Of a stretch of 19,162 nt of DNA, positions 7,742 to 15,076 are shown piece by piece. Numbering within the stretch: the first letter of the stretch is position 1; each line of letters begins with the position of its first letter. The notes under the pieces are model-generated. The model saw nothing but the letters and a program-made list of their open reading frames with translations. It was not told where the DNA came from and ran no database searches. Source of the stretch: an uncultured cyanobacterium (GTDB lineage: Bacteria; Cyanobacteriota; Cyanobacteriia; Pseudanabaenales; Pseudanabaenaceae); assembly GCA_903819605.1 (NCBI GenBank), contig CAIJEA010000749.1, forward strand, positions 1 to 19,162. Direction: 5' to 3'. Position numbers and translations under genes: made by a program.

Positions 7742-7784
7742 CCAAAGAATAAAGGCGGCGCGAAGCGCCGCCTTTATTCTTTGG
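7742..7784. repeat. 20-bp-arm hairpin with GCGC-GAA-GCGC tip
   Basis: Arms 7742-7761 and 7765-7784 pair perfectly around GAA. It ends 4 bp before the stop codon of the minus-strand FAD oxidoreductase and so lies between convergent genes. On the minus strand the transcript would run through the stem right after the stop codon, a suitable place for 3'-end formation or protection. No U-tract follows. Confidence 0.9.
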
Positions 7785-7788
7785 GGTT

Positions 7789-8913
7789 TTAATTGTTAGG
7801 TTTGCCGCGAGTTGCGCCGATGATCCAATTGCCTAGGTTTGGGAACATCTGGCATAAATTCACTCCCATATCAGCAAGAGGAGGCTGGACAAAGCAATTA
7901 TGGATCATTCTTCCTAGTTGCAATCTAGTTTGGAACTCTTTTCGCCATGCATTCACATATTCTTGTTTAAAGGCGATCGCACTGAGTTGATTGTCTAAGA
8001 ACTGACTGACAAATGGAACGACAATTTCTGCCGATCGCAATGCCATCGCCATACCATCACCACATAAAGGTGCGATCATTCCTGCCGTATCCCCGATCAT
8101 GCAAATATCATTATGAAAATTTTCCTTAAGTGCGAAGGTAATCTGGCTTAAACCTTGCAATGAGGTTGAAACTCGTTTCATGTTATGGAAGCGATCGGCT
8201 AATACTGGATTTTTGGCTAAGGACTCAGGAACACCTAAATCTTTATATGTCGCCTCTTTCATCACCCGTTCATGGGCAATCCAACAGACATTAATCTCCC
8301 CCGTTTCAATTTGCGACAGTCCGCAATATCCATTTGGGAAGCTATGCAACTCGATTACGTCATCAATATCAACACCTGTGAAATGTCCTTTGTAGGCAAC
8401 CCAAGGCGATTTCTTTTGGATAAATTCTCGATTGAGTGCGCGATCGAGGGGCGATCTTTTACCAAACGCGCCCAATACCAAGCGCCCTGTGAAGTCTCCT
8501 TTGCTAGTATTTACTATAAATCCTTCTTGTAAGTTCCCAACTACGCTGACAACCTTGGTATTGTCTTGACAATCGACGTTCAATTCTTGTGCCCGTTGAA
8601 ATAGCATTAAATCAAGTTGGTAGCGGCTCAATCCTAACGCTGTACTAGGAAGATCGCTCCGAAATGATGCGCCGCCAGCAGTAGTTAAATAAGCCCGATG
8701 GATTGGATGTGCGCCTACTTTATGAACCTGTGCAAGTATTCCTAAATTCTCAAAAGCTTCGGTTACTTCAATAGATAGAAACTCGCCACAAAGTTTATGT
8801 ATAGGGTAATGGCTTTGCTCTAGCAATAGTACGCGATAGCCACGCTTTGCTAGTTGAATTGCTGCACTACAGCCCGATAATCCAGCACCGATTGCGATCG
8901 CATCGTAAGTCAT
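7789..8913 (-). CDS. FAD-dependent oxidoreductase, geranylgeranyl-reductase/FixC-like
   Basis: A 374-residue flavoprotein of the p-hydroxybenzoate-hydroxylase fold. The N-terminal Rossmann motif is GAGLSGCSAA (from Gly9) with the ribose-binding Glu33. HKLCGEF (Cys42-Gly43-Glu44) is the conserved segment seen in the geranylgeranyl reductase, FixC and halogenase branches. The second FAD motif is IGDTAGMIAPLCGDGM with Gly274-Asp275. No iron-sulphur motif or membrane anchor is evident. It is shorter than chlorophyll-pathway geranylgeranyl reductase (ChlP, about 400 residues) and lacks features I could tie to it, so a role in lipid, quinone or secondary-metabolite reduction is open. The ATG is followed directly by the Rossmann strand, so the start is convincing. 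Confidence 0.88.
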   Translation of the reverse strand: MTYDAIAIGAGLSGCSAAIQLAKRGYRVLLLEQSHYPIHKLCGEFLSIEVTEAFENLGILAQVHKVGAHPIHRAYLTTAGGASFRSDLPSTALGLSRYQLDLMLFQRAQELNVDCQDNTKVVSVVGNLQEGFIVNTSKGDFTGRLVLGAFGKRSPLDRALNREFIQKKSPWVAYKGHFTGVDIDDVIELHSFPNGYCGLSQIETGEINVCWIAHERVMKEATYKDLGVPESLAKNPVLADRFHNMKRVSTSLQGLSQITFALKENFHNDICMIGDTAGMIAPLCGDGMAMALRSAEIVVPFVSQFLDNQLSAIAFKQEYVNAWRKEFQTRLQLGRMIHNCFVQPPLADMGVNLCQMFPNLGNWIIGATRGKPNN

Positions 8914-8962
8914 TTTTTACCGTTATAGCATTTCTATCGATCAACTTAGGTTTCTACGATTT

Positions 8963-9023
8963 AATAAAGAATCAGTTTTTTGTGGCGCGGCTATGCCGCA
9001 TCACAAAAAACTGATTCTTTATT
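8963..9023. repeat. 22-bp-arm hairpin with GCGGC-TAT-GCCGC tip
   Basis: Arms 8963-8984 and 9002-9023 pair perfectly over 22 bp. After one G.T and one mismatch, GCGGC/GCCGC continues to a TAT loop. It lies between the lipoprotein's stop (9052) and the oxidoreductase start (8913), both on the minus strand, so it can end the upstream transcript or sit in the leader of the downstream one. TTATAGCATT at about 8932 and CTTAGG at about 8945 faintly recall the 5' part of the TATAGC element, but no matching right end is seen. Confidence 0.88.
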
Positions 9024-9051
9024 TTGCTGCGCGTCCCTTATGTCTACAAGA

Positions 9052-9618
9052 TTATTGCTTGACCAATTTTACAGGCTGACCATCTGCTTGTAACTCTTTA
9101 CCATCTGCGGACAAAGTATAGGGTTGTTCGGGAGGAGCTTGTGGTGGTTTCTCGCCATTAACTGACTCGACTTGAGAGACAACCTTACCGTCTTTAATAG
9201 TAATCTTGCCGACAGTCTTAATTTCTTGTACTTCGTCTTTTGTGGAAACTGCTTTAAGAGTAGCTTCAAAAGTACCTTCGGGTTTAATCGTCCATTTACC
9301 TGTAACGGACTTAACCCCATCTTTCTCAGCGTCAGCTAAAACTTTAGGATCTAAGACAACTTTATATTCTCCAGCGACCTTATCAAGGCTGGCAGTACTC
9401 GTGCCTTTATCTGGAGAAGCGGAGGGAGATACAGAGGGAGATGCAGAGGCGGTAGGAGATGCGGAAGCCGAGGTTGTTGGTTTAGTAGTTGCCGAAGGTG
9501 TTGCAGCAGTTTCAGTTGGTGCAGGTGGTTGCTGACAAGCTGACAGAACTGCAATACAACTAACAGCGATCGCAGCTAGAATACTTTGCTTTAGGGAATA
9601 GTTGAGTGATTTTTTCAC
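9052..9618 (-). CDS. Lipoprotein of unknown function with Ser/Thr/Pro/Ala-rich linker
   Basis: A 188-residue protein with a GTG start. The signal peptide ends in a lipobox, VLSAC, making Cys28 the lipidated residue. Residues about 30-75 are low complexity (repeated SAS, PSA, TTK blocks), a flexible tether. Residues about 80-188 form a compact beta-rich domain with phrases such as GKWTIKPEGTFEATLKAV and VGKITIKDGKVV, which read like a small barrel or meander. No catalytic residues are recognised. The repetitive codons of the linker (GGAGATGCGGA-like units near 9405-9480) make the tether likely to vary in length between strains. Opposite-frame reading frames here are shadows of that repetitive DNA. 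Confidence 0.82.
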   Translation of the reverse strand: MKKSLNYSLKQSILAAIAVSCIAVLSACQQPPAPTETAATPSATTKPTTSASASPTASASPSVSPSASPDKGTSTASLDKVAGEYKVVLDPKVLADAEKDGVKSVTGKWTIKPEGTFEATLKAVSTKDEVQEIKTVGKITIKDGKVVSQVESVNGEKPPQAPPEQPYTLSADGKELQADGQPVKLVKQ

Positions 9619-9980
9619 GATTAATTTGGAAATATAAGTAACAATAAGTGACAGACGCGATATAAGCTTTGAGGTGCTTGTGTATGCAAGATACTCTGCG
9701 AATTATTTCTTAGCAAATCCTATGCATCATAACTTAGAACCCGTCGTATGTAGCGATCTCCAAATGTCATAGTAGCGTAGAGAATGTCTTGCTTTGTTCT
9801 ATAGCATTAGCCAGTAGTTATACTAGGATAAAACCAAAACCCAGAGAGAGATGCAGCGCGAAGCGCTGCATCTCTCTCTGGGTTTTATGTCGGCTATAGC
9901 TATACTATTTGGCTAGAGGCTGCAAGCCGCTATATACTGTTCTTCTCTACTTAGTAATTTTTTTAACACTATTTCAACCG
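9619..9980. other. 362-bp divergent region between lipoprotein and ycf4, half of it a MITE-like element
   Basis: The part 9619-9799 holds no feature I can support beyond presumed lipoprotein promoter sequences. The part 9800-9904 is the TATAGC-ended element described separately. The last 76 bp before ycf4 are the leader, and TATACT at 9901-9906, at the very end of the element, is a possible -10 box for ycf4 without a convincing -35. Confidence 0.5.
9800..9904. mobile_element. MITE-like element A: TATAGC-ended with internal 24-bp hairpin
   Basis: The 5' end reads TATAGCATTAGCCAGTAG and the reverse complement of the 3' end reads TATAGCTATAGCCGAC, an imperfect terminal inverted repeat (TATAGCNNTAGCC). 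Inside, arms 9836-9859 and 9863-9886 pair perfectly over 24 bp around GAA (GCGC-GAA-GCGC). The left part matches element B at 17736 base for base over most of TATAGCNGTAGCCAGT, CTAGGA/TTAGGA, AAAACCCA and, past the hairpin, GGGTTTTATG, while the hairpin arms inside differ. No open reading frame and no target duplication are visible. Confidence 0.7.
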
Positions 9981-10538
9981 ATGGTAACTACAAAATCTCA
10001 ATCCAATGTTCTGCGATATGACATTGTCGGGTCACGACGCTTTAGTAACTATTGCTTTGCGGTTATTGTTGCCATAGGTGCGTCAGGCTTCTTGTTAGCA
10101 GGTTTGTCCAGCTTTTTTAAAATCAACTTACTACCGCTTTCTGAGCCACTACAATTAGAATTTGTACCTCAGGGATTGGCGCTTTCTTTCTATGGCGTTG
10201 CGGGAACATTGTTAGAACTTTATTTACTCTATGTAATGGCGATCGATTTCGGTAGTGGCTACAATGAGTTCGATCGTAACAGTGGCAAAGTGACAATTTT
10301 TCGGCGGGGTCGTAGTAAGAGCAAAAATATCGAACTTACTTACAAGATGACTGATGTTCAGGCTGTGCGTGTGGAGATTCGTAATGGTCTCAACCCCAAA
10401 CGAGCGCTATATCTACGAGTCAAAGGCAAAGGGGATTTGCCACTATCTGAAGTTGGGCAACCAATCTCATTAACTGTTCTCGAAGATCGGGCTGCGGAAA
10501 TTGCTAAGTTTTTGGTAGTTCCACTAGAAGGTTTATAA
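9981..10538 (+). CDS. ycf4: Photosystem I assembly protein Ycf4
   Basis: A 185-residue thylakoid membrane protein needed for, or assisting, assembly of the photosystem I complex. The N-terminal sequence SNVLRYDIVGSRRFSNY, the two membrane segments (about 23-45 and 63-88), YNEFDRNSGKVTIFRRG, the conserved VRVEIRNGLNPKRALYLRVK and the closing VPLEGL are all family signatures. I place the start at the ATG at 9981, because homologues begin a few residues before VLRYD. The same frame extends upstream to a TTG at 9909, but that would add 24 hydrophobic residues not found in the family and overlap the leader. No clear Shine-Dalgarno is present. The cyclophilin gene follows 69 bp downstream on the same strand. 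Confidence 0.96.
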   Translation: MVTTKSQSNVLRYDIVGSRRFSNYCFAVIVAIGASGFLLAGLSSFFKINLLPLSEPLQLEFVPQGLALSFYGVAGTLLELYLLYVMAIDFGSGYNEFDRNSGKVTIFRRGRSKSKNIELTYKMTDVQAVRVEIRNGLNPKRALYLRVKGKGDLPLSEVGQPISLTVLEDRAAEIAKFLVVPLEGL

Positions 10539-10541
10539 ATC

Positions 10542-10566
10542 GAATATGGGTTTCCTGCCCATATTC
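10542..10566 (+). repeat. Small hairpin between ycf4 and the cyclophilin gene
   Basis: GAATATGGG (10542-10550) pairs with CCCATATTC (10558-10566) across a 7-nt loop. It begins 3 bp after the ycf4 stop. No T-tract follows, so it may attenuate or process a ycf4-cyclophilin transcript and need not end it. Confidence 0.5.
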
Positions 10567-10607
10567 CTGAAAATAAAAATTGTTATAGAAATCATTAAGG
10601 AAAAAGA

Positions 10608-11360
10608 ATGTTGCGTTGGATTCTTAGTTGTTTTTTAGCATTTAGTGTTTTGCTTACTAGTTGTTCAAGTGGTAGTAATGTTTCAGCAAGTACATCACCA
10701 ACAGCCAGTAATACCCCACCTACCGCGATCACCAAAGTCGCAGATGCTACACCCACACCTATCTCTAGTCCTCAAGATGCCCAGCAAGCATCTCTTGCCA
10801 AGTATGTTCAGCTCAAGGGAACGGCAACAGTCGAATTAAAGCTAAAATCTGGCATAGTCAAGATTGAGCTTGATGGAAACAGTGCCCCAGTAACCGCAGG
10901 AAATTTTGTCGATTTAGCCAACCGTGGAGTCTATAACGGGTTAAATTTTCATCGTGTTGTTAAAGATCCAACCCCTTTTGTTGCTCAAGGGGGCGATCCG
11001 CTCGGTAATGGTACTGGTAATTTTGTCGATCCTGCGACAAATCAAGCTCGTTACATACCTCTCGAAATTTTGCCAGAAGGCTCACAGCAACCAATCTATA
11101 GCGAAATTTTACCGCCTACCCAGAAGCCTAAATTGCGTCATAGCAAAGGGGCGATCGCGATGGCGCGATCTCAGTCTCCTAACTCTGCTTCTTGCCAGTT
11201 TTACATCGCCCTCGATGATATTTACTTTCTTGATGGTTCCTATGCAGTATTTGGCTATGTGACTGAAGGTATGGAACTGGTTGACAAAATTCAAGTTGGC
11301 GATCGCATTGAGTCGATCACTGTCACCAAAGGTACTGAAAATATCAAGCAACCGACTTAA
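10608..11360 (+). CDS. Cyclophilin-type peptidyl-prolyl cis-trans isomerase, lipoprotein
   Basis: A 250-residue protein. The signal peptide ends in LLTSC, with Cys19 as the lipid-anchored residue, so the enzyme should sit on the outer face of a membrane. A Ser/Thr/Pro linker (20-65) leads to a cyclophilin domain (about 72-245). Catalytic and family motifs are present: FHRV with Arg116, AQGGDP at 126-131, SASCQFYIAL with Gln197 and Phe198, and LDGSYAVFGYV. By family knowledge it speeds prolyl isomerisation in exported proteins. AAGGA lies 7 nt before the ATG, a good ribosome site. The 3' end runs into a long hairpin plus a bidirectional terminator shared with the opposing gene. Confidence 0.93.
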   Translation: MLRWILSCFLAFSVLLTSCSSGSNVSASTSPTASNTPPTAITKVADATPTPISSPQDAQQASLAKYVQLKGTATVELKLKSGIVKIELDGNSAPVTAGNFVDLANRGVYNGLNFHRVVKDPTPFVAQGGDPLGNGTGNFVDPATNQARYIPLEILPEGSQQPIYSEILPPTQKPKLRHSKGAIAMARSQSPNSASCQFYIALDDIYFLDGSYAVFGYVTEGMELVDKIQVGDRIESITVTKGTENIKQPT

Positions 11361-11372
11361 ATCTAACTGCCC

Positions 11373-11423
11373 AAAACTAAAACAGAGTAGCAGCGCTTTG
11401 CGCTGCTACTCTGTTTTAGTTTT
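11373..11423. repeat. 24-bp-arm hairpin with GCGC-TTT-GCGC tip
   Basis: Arms 11373-11396 and 11400-11423 pair perfectly around TTT. It lies 13 bp after the cyclophilin stop and immediately before a conventional bidirectional terminator, so this convergent junction carries two adjacent hairpins of different kinds. Confidence 0.9.
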
Positions 11424-11427
11424 ATTA

Positions 11428-11459
11428 AAAAAAGAGCCTGCCTATGCAGGCTCTTTTTT
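11428..11459. terminator. Bidirectional rho-independent terminator
   Basis: Arms 11428-11441 and 11446-11459 (AAAAAAGAGCCTGC and its complement) enclose CTAT. The A/T ends of the arms give a T-tract on either strand, so it can end both the cyclophilin transcript and the opposing Tyr-rich gene, whose stop codon (11458-11460) overlaps it. Confidence 0.88.
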
Positions 11460-11787
11460 ATCTAACGTAAATGATGCGTTTTTCGACAATGTAGCGATCT
11501 CCTTGATATGAGTTACGGCGATGTTCATACCAACGATTGCCATAGTAGTAATTCGACGGATATACCTCGCGGACTACGACTGAGGAATTTACATTGTGAT
11601 TGTAGTGCTCATAATAATTGGGATAGCTTGGATAGACTTGTCGATATACATTAGTGTGATATGACTCGTAACTTCTATAAGATGGAGTAGAGCCAAATCT
11701 AAGATTTATCGATACGTCAGCCATCGCCGCTCCCGCAAACGTACTTATAGATCCTATCGCTGCGATCGCTGCAATTATTGCTTTCAT
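11458..11787 (-). CDS. Small exported Tyr-rich protein, unknown function
   Basis: A 109-residue protein with a signal peptide (likely cut after AMA, residue 22), so it is exported to the periplasm or cell surface. The mature part is dominated by Tyr, Ser, Arg and Asn (YRSYESYH, YPSYPNYYEHYNHN, NYYYGNRWYEHRR). It lacks cysteines and any domain I recognise, and is probably disordered or adhesive. AAGGAG lies 8 nt before the ATG, one of the best ribosome sites in the window, which suggests strong translation. Its stop codon lies inside the shared terminator. HIP1 is present in the signal-peptide coding part. Confidence 0.8.
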   Translation of the reverse strand: MKAIIAAIAAIGSISTFAGAAMADVSINLRFGSTPSYRSYESYHTNVYRQVYPSYPNYYEHYNHNVNSSVVVREVYPSNYYYGNRWYEHRRNSYQGDRYIVEKRIIYVR

Positions 11788-11889
11788 AGGTAATGCTCCT
11801 TGAGATTTTTAAATACAACATGAAGCCGCCCTTCTTTACTTTAGCGCATCTGCAAAAACTTAATCAGGGCTTAGATTTGATCGCTACAT

Positions 11890-12378
11890 TTATACTGATT
11901 TGAATTTTTGCCGCAAGGCGATCGCGACTTCTGTGGTAACAAGATGCTCGATCGCTCCACCAAAGCGAGCAATCTCTCGTACTACGCTACTGCTCAAAAA
12001 ACTATATTCATTAGAAGTAGACAGAAAAACCGTCTCAATATCATTTGCCAAGGTCTTGTTTGTATGAGCCATTTGCAATTCCAACTCAAAATCTGAAACT
12101 GCTCTCAATCCCCGAATTAAAACTTTTGCTTGCTTGAGATGGGCATAGGTGACGGTTAGCCCTGTAAAGGTATCAACATCCACATTCTCTAAGTGTTGTG
12201 TTGCGCCACGGATCTGACTCATCCGTTCTTCCATCGTAAATAGGGGTGTCTTGTTGGGATTTCGCAAAACAGCAACAATCACGCGATCGAATAAGTGACT
12301 GCCGCGCTTAATAATATCGAGATGTCCAAAGGTAATTGGATCGAAACTACCCGGATAAATGGCAATCAATGCAGTCAC
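11890..12378 (-). CDS. coaD: Phosphopantetheine adenylyltransferase
   Basis: The fourth enzyme of coenzyme A synthesis: it joins 4'-phosphopantetheine and ATP to give dephospho-CoA. The nucleotidyltransferase signature [16 protein letters not shown] is at the N terminus with the HxGH-type turn (here T-F-G-H). [17 protein letters not shown], and [18 protein letters not shown] near the C terminus, are family motifs. Length, about 160 residues, is standard. No ATG is available at the front: TTG at 12381, GTG at 12378 and TTG at 12366 are consecutive options. I chose GTG, with a GCGAG-like sequence just upstream. The last option gives MIAIYPGSF, the most family-like beginning, so the start is uncertain by five codons. 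Confidence 0.95.
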   Translation of the reverse strand: MTALIAIYPGSFDPITFGHLDIIKRGSHLFDRVIVAVLRNPNKTPLFTMEERMSQIRGATQHLENVDVDTFTGLTVTYAHLKQAKVLIRGLRAVSDFELELQMAHTNKTLANDIETVFLSTSNEYSFLSSSVVREIARFGGAIEHLVTTEVAIALRQKFKSV

Positions 12379-12407
12379 CAACTCGCTACGATGACAGATT
12401 ATAACAG

Positions 12408-12466
12408 CGCGAAGTATGCAAAAAGAAAGACACGTTTTACGTGTCTTTCTTTTTGCATACTTCGCG
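12408..12466. repeat. 28-bp-arm hairpin with CGCGAAG at the stem base
   Basis: Arms 12408-12435 and 12439-12466 pair perfectly over 28 bp around TTT, with G.T and A-T pairs beyond. Unlike its relatives, the CGCGAAG sequence is at the open end of the stem and the tip is ACACGT-TTT-ACGTGT. It lies between the chorismate lyase stop (12477) and the coaD start, 30 bp upstream of the coaD start codon, where it may end the upstream transcript. Confidence 0.9.
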
Positions 12467-12476
12467 TTCTTTGTTT

Positions 12477-13121
12477 CTAGAGACTGCTGGAACCAAGATA
12501 CTTACCAATCGATGGTGAGTAAATCTCATAGAGCATCGTGATGGGTTCGCCTCCATGCCATAGCAAATAATGTCTAGCCCAATAGGTGTCAATCTCAGGA
12601 TAGCCAAATGCTTCTGCTAAATTAGGGCAAGCTCCCTTATAAATACCCTTGAGATCTCGATATAGCTCGGTGTACTTTTGATTGAGGCTAACCCAGATCG
12701 GCAAAGATGGATCTTTTAAATATTTTTGCATCGCCGCCTCTGACCACCAAGATGTTGCATGGGAGAATATTTCACCCGTTTGCTGCGATCTCAAAAATAT
12801 CTGCCGACGAATACGTGGAGCAGCGATCGATGAAATATCGGATGGTGCATTGTCGTCGTCATCCCCAATATTTGTCATGGCTACCACCTCAACCGAGATA
12901 TCCGATTGAGTCAATAGTTGTAAATGTCGAGTTGGTGCTCCATCGCCCATCAAGAACATTTGCCATGTAGGAGCAAGTAGATTGAATGGTAACCCTTTGC
13001 GAATATCATCTTCGCTACCTTGCCACATGGGTGCTTCGATGCGATTCCAAGCAGCAATATTGTTTTTATCTAGAGACTGAGTAGTAGGAATTTGGATACG
13101 TTGAGTTGGTGTGAGGGTCAT
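12477..13121 (-). CDS. Chorismate lyase (DUF98/Ycf21 family)
   Basis: A 214-residue cytosolic protein of the chorismate pyruvate-lyase family found in cyanobacteria and some plastids (Ycf21). By family knowledge it splits chorismate into 4-hydroxybenzoate and pyruvate, the first committed step of cyanobacterial plastoquinone head-group synthesis. Diagnostic segments are [24 protein letters not shown] (early), then [36 protein letters not shown] and the C-terminal [20 protein letters not shown], with [13 protein letters not shown] short polar insert with DDDDN (about 86-90) interrupts the middle. An AAGAG-like sequence lies upstream of the ATG. No other quinone-pathway gene is adjacent. It is flanked on both sides by long hairpins, so it is probably transcribed alone. 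Confidence 0.85.
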   Translation of the reverse strand: MTLTPTQRIQIPTTQSLDKNNIAAWNRIEAPMWQGSEDDIRKGLPFNLLAPTWQMFLMGDGAPTRHLQLLTQSDISVEVVAMTNIGDDDDNAPSDISSIAAPRIRRQIFLRSQQTGEIFSHATSWWSEAAMQKYLKDPSLPIWVSLNQKYTELYRDLKGIYKGACPNLAEAFGYPEIDTYWARHYLLWHGGEPITMLYEIYSPSIGKYLGSSSL

Positions 13122-13165
13122 ACAGGATTTCTCTTAACAATCCGTAACATACCGCTATTGTAGTC

Positions 13166-13206
13166 TAAACAAAGAGAAACTCGTCATGCGAGTTTCTCTT
13201 TGTTTA
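13166..13206. repeat. 18-bp-arm hairpin at the YaaW-family gene end
   Basis: Arms 13166-13183 and 13189-13206 pair perfectly around TCATG. The stop codon of the YaaW-family gene (13204-13206) is the outermost part of the stem, so its mRNA enters the hairpin as translation ends. The TTTGTTTA end gives a weak U-rich tail on the minus strand, and terminator function is plausible. The tip lacks the GCGAAGC core. Confidence 0.8.
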
Positions 13207-14043
13207 CGACATTCTCAGTAGTCTGATTTGAGCCACGATAAAAATAGCGGGAATAATCCTTCCGTAATTAGTAGCGATCGCTCGCCAGCCTAAATCAGCA
13301 AAAAATAAACCCCAAAGCGCTGGTGTGATCACTGAAAAAACAGTCCGCGCCGCCGTATATTGTGTGGCGGCAACTGCCATACCCCGTTTAGCAAGATAAG
13401 TGGATACGTAAGCATTGAGCCTTGTAGCGATCGCTGTTCCACCAGCCTTAAGTACTTCGTAGCCAACTTGATAAGATGCAAAGTGCCATGCCATTTGTCG
13501 GGCGATCGCTGTCAACACAGCCGAACGAATCACTGTACTCACAGCGATCGCACTGCCACCTTTGACTAACAAACTCATAGGGTTGCGTTGAGCATCGAGG
13601 GGCAAAGACTTTTGAAGATCTGACTCAGTGAGAGCAGTTTGCATTGACTCATCAATAGTTGACCGCTCTTGCGGCGAGAGCTTTTTCCATGAATTACTAA
13701 TTAAGTTCAGAAATAGTTCTGATTCGATATCTTCTATGGTTTGATTTTTGGAATATTTGATATTCAGATGCTGGCATACGCGCTCTAGAACTTCTCGATA
13801 GCTGACATTGTTAGTTTTGCGACGTAATACTGTCAAACCATCGGCCGCAAGAAACCTGAAACGTTTGGCGATCGCTGCAATCAGATCGTTGCGATCCCAG
13901 CTTTGTAATTCTTTTATAGGCGGAGTGGCAAAATAATCAAGGGGATTGAACTTACGCCGAAATAATATATCAGCAATTTGATAAAGCTCTTCATAGGTTG
14001 CCAATGCTAGAACATTGCTTAATTCGTCCATTGCCCCATCCAT
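13204..14043 (-). CDS. YaaW/UPF0174-family protein
   Basis: A 279-residue protein. The N-terminal half is soluble and helical: LSNVLALATYEELYQIADIL, DLIAAIAKRFRFLAADG, YREVLERVCQHLNIKYSKNQ and LISNSWKKLSPQERSTID. These match, from memory, the layout of Escherichia coli YaaW, whose function is unknown. The C-terminal half (about 155-275) is rich in Ala, Gly and hydrophobic residues with several possible membrane-associated helices, as in YaaW. The ATG at 14043 has no Shine-Dalgarno and a second ATG lies at codon 5. Four HIP1 octamers fall in the C-terminal coding part. It is separated from its upstream neighbour by a small mobile-looking hairpin element. Confidence 0.75.
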   Translation of the reverse strand: MDGAMDELSNVLALATYEELYQIADILFRRKFNPLDYFATPPIKELQSWDRNDLIAAIAKRFRFLAADGLTVLRRKTNNVSYREVLERVCQHLNIKYSKNQTIEDIESELFLNLISNSWKKLSPQERSTIDESMQTALTESDLQKSLPLDAQRNPMSLLVKGGSAIAVSTVIRSAVLTAIARQMAWHFASYQVGYEVLKAGGTAIATRLNAYVSTYLAKRGMAVAATQYTAARTVFSVITPALWGLFFADLGWRAIATNYGRIIPAIFIVAQIRLLRMS

Positions 14044-14072
14044 TGATTTTTAACGAACAGTATCTCAAGCTT

Positions 14073-14157
14073 CAAAGATTCAGTATTCATATAATTGTGA
14101 TAATTGTGTTGTTGACGTTTCGCGTCCGCAACACAATTATGTGAATACCAAAGATTC
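14073..14157. mobile_element. Small inverted-repeat element with 9-bp flanking direct repeat
   Basis: CAAAGATTC occurs at 14073-14081 and again at 14149-14157, immediately outside an insert whose ends are complementary: GTATTCATATAATTGTG on the left and, read from the right, GTATTCACATAATTGTG. The centre closes as GACG-TTTCG-CGTC. The left arm contains a tandem 9-bp duplication (ATAATTGTG at 14091-14099 and 14100-14108) absent from the right arm. This is the structure expected of a miniature inverted-repeat transposon with a target-site duplication. It has no coding capacity, and lies between the GntR-type gene and the YaaW-family gene. Confidence 0.7.
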
Positions 14158-14190
14158 TAGTACTAATTACTTAAATGACAAAATTATTGG

Positions 14191-14889
14191 CTAGGTTTGT
14201 TGACTTTGCAATTGTTCGATTTCACGGATCACTCTGGCTTGACTGGACATGAGATGATTGGTCACAGCAGCTAAAGCTTTTTCTGGATTGCGTTGAGAGA
14301 TTGCATCATAAATTTGACGATGTTCCAAGCTAACTTCTAAAACTTTGAGATTTTGCTGCACCGTTTGCATCCGTAGCAGAGCCATCTTGTCGAATAACTG
14401 ATCTAATAAAAGCGCTAACCAAGGGTTACCAGAACATTCGGCGATCGCCCGATGAAATTGATAGTCAATATGTAGCAACTGATAGCTGGTGAGCTGGTTA
14501 GGCAGTTGTTCGATCGCTTTTTCAGCCTCTTGAATCGACAACTCAATTTTGGCTAATTGCTCAGGAGTAGACCTTTTACAAGCTTCGAGAACTGATTCCT
14601 GCTCTAAAACTAAGCGACAGCGATAAAGGTTTTTGGCATCGGCAGGAGAAAAGCTAACCACGCGCAGGTTACCATTCTCATCGGTGACGACTATTTGTTC
14701 TTGTTGTAACTGTTGCAATGCCTCACGAATTGGTGTACGGCTTACTTGCAGCTTTTCAGCAATTTGCGTCTCTACTAAGCGTGAGCCAGCCAAAAACTCC
14801 CCAGACAATATAGCAGATCTCAAAACCTGATAGGTCTGCTCGCGCAAAGACTGGGAACGCTGTATTGGACGAGGTGAAGAAAGCAACAA
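14191..14889 (-). CDS. GntR-family regulator, FadR/FCD type
   Basis: A 232-residue transcription factor. The N-terminal winged helix-turn-helix (about 13-75) reads LREQTYQVLRSAILSGEF, then LVETQIAEKLQVSRTPIREAL as the recognition part. The all-helical FCD ligand domain (about 85-215) keeps the metal-coordinating pattern Asp142, His146, His190 and His212. The start is TTG at 14889: a stop codon is directly upstream in frame, no ATG fits, and GGAG stands 8 nt before it, so the unusual start is well supported. It is divergent from the amidohydrolase pair at 15077-17730 and most likely controls that pair from the 187-bp shared gap, with a purine or ureide metabolite as the possible ligand (inference). 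Confidence 0.92.
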   Translation of the reverse strand: MLLSSPRPIQRSQSLREQTYQVLRSAILSGEFLAGSRLVETQIAEKLQVSRTPIREALQQLQQEQIVVTDENGNLRVVSFSPADAKNLYRCRLVLEQESVLEACKRSTPEQLAKIELSIQEAEKAIEQLPNQLTSYQLLHIDYQFHRAIAECSGNPWLALLLDQLFDKMALLRMQTVQQNLKVLEVSLEHRQIYDAISQRNPEKALAAVTNHLMSSQARVIREIEQLQSQQT

Positions 14890-15076
14890 TTAGAAATCTC
14901 CTAACCTAAAAATTATTTGCTTGATAATTTTCCATGATTTTGGCTAAGAGTCTATCAGCCGAAATTATGAAATTTTTGCTGGATTTGCATCCAATAATAC
15001 CCATATCTGGGGAATGTATACAGTATATTGTATTCATAAATGACTGCTTAATATATCTTAAGGAATAATCGGTTAC
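14890..15076. promoter_or_regulatory. Shared regulatory region with candidate FCD-regulator operator
   Basis: TGTATACA at 15015-15022 overlaps TATACAGTATA (15017-15027), both palindromic and of the TGTATACA kind often bound by FadR/VanR-type FCD proteins. A second TTGTATT follows at 15028-15034. A possible promoter for the M20 gene is TTGTAT (15028-15033) with TAATAT (15049-15054), spacer 15 bp, so the putative operator would overlap the -35 box and suit repression. AAGGA at 15060-15064 is 12 nt before the ATG. Confidence 0.45.

Noticed and set aside
8926..9035. A further TATAGC element around the 8963 hairpin
   Set aside because: TTATAGCATT and CTTAGG recall the left end, but the GCCA block and the right-hand GCTATA end are missing.
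9206..9554. Frames on both strands over the lipoprotein linker
   Set aside because: They translate the repetitive Ser/Pro/Ala linker in other registers; only the minus-strand lipobox frame makes biological sense.
9909..9980. N-terminal extension of ycf4 from a TTG start
   Set aside because: It would add a 24-residue hydrophobic extension unknown in the family; the ATG at 9981 matches homologue starts.
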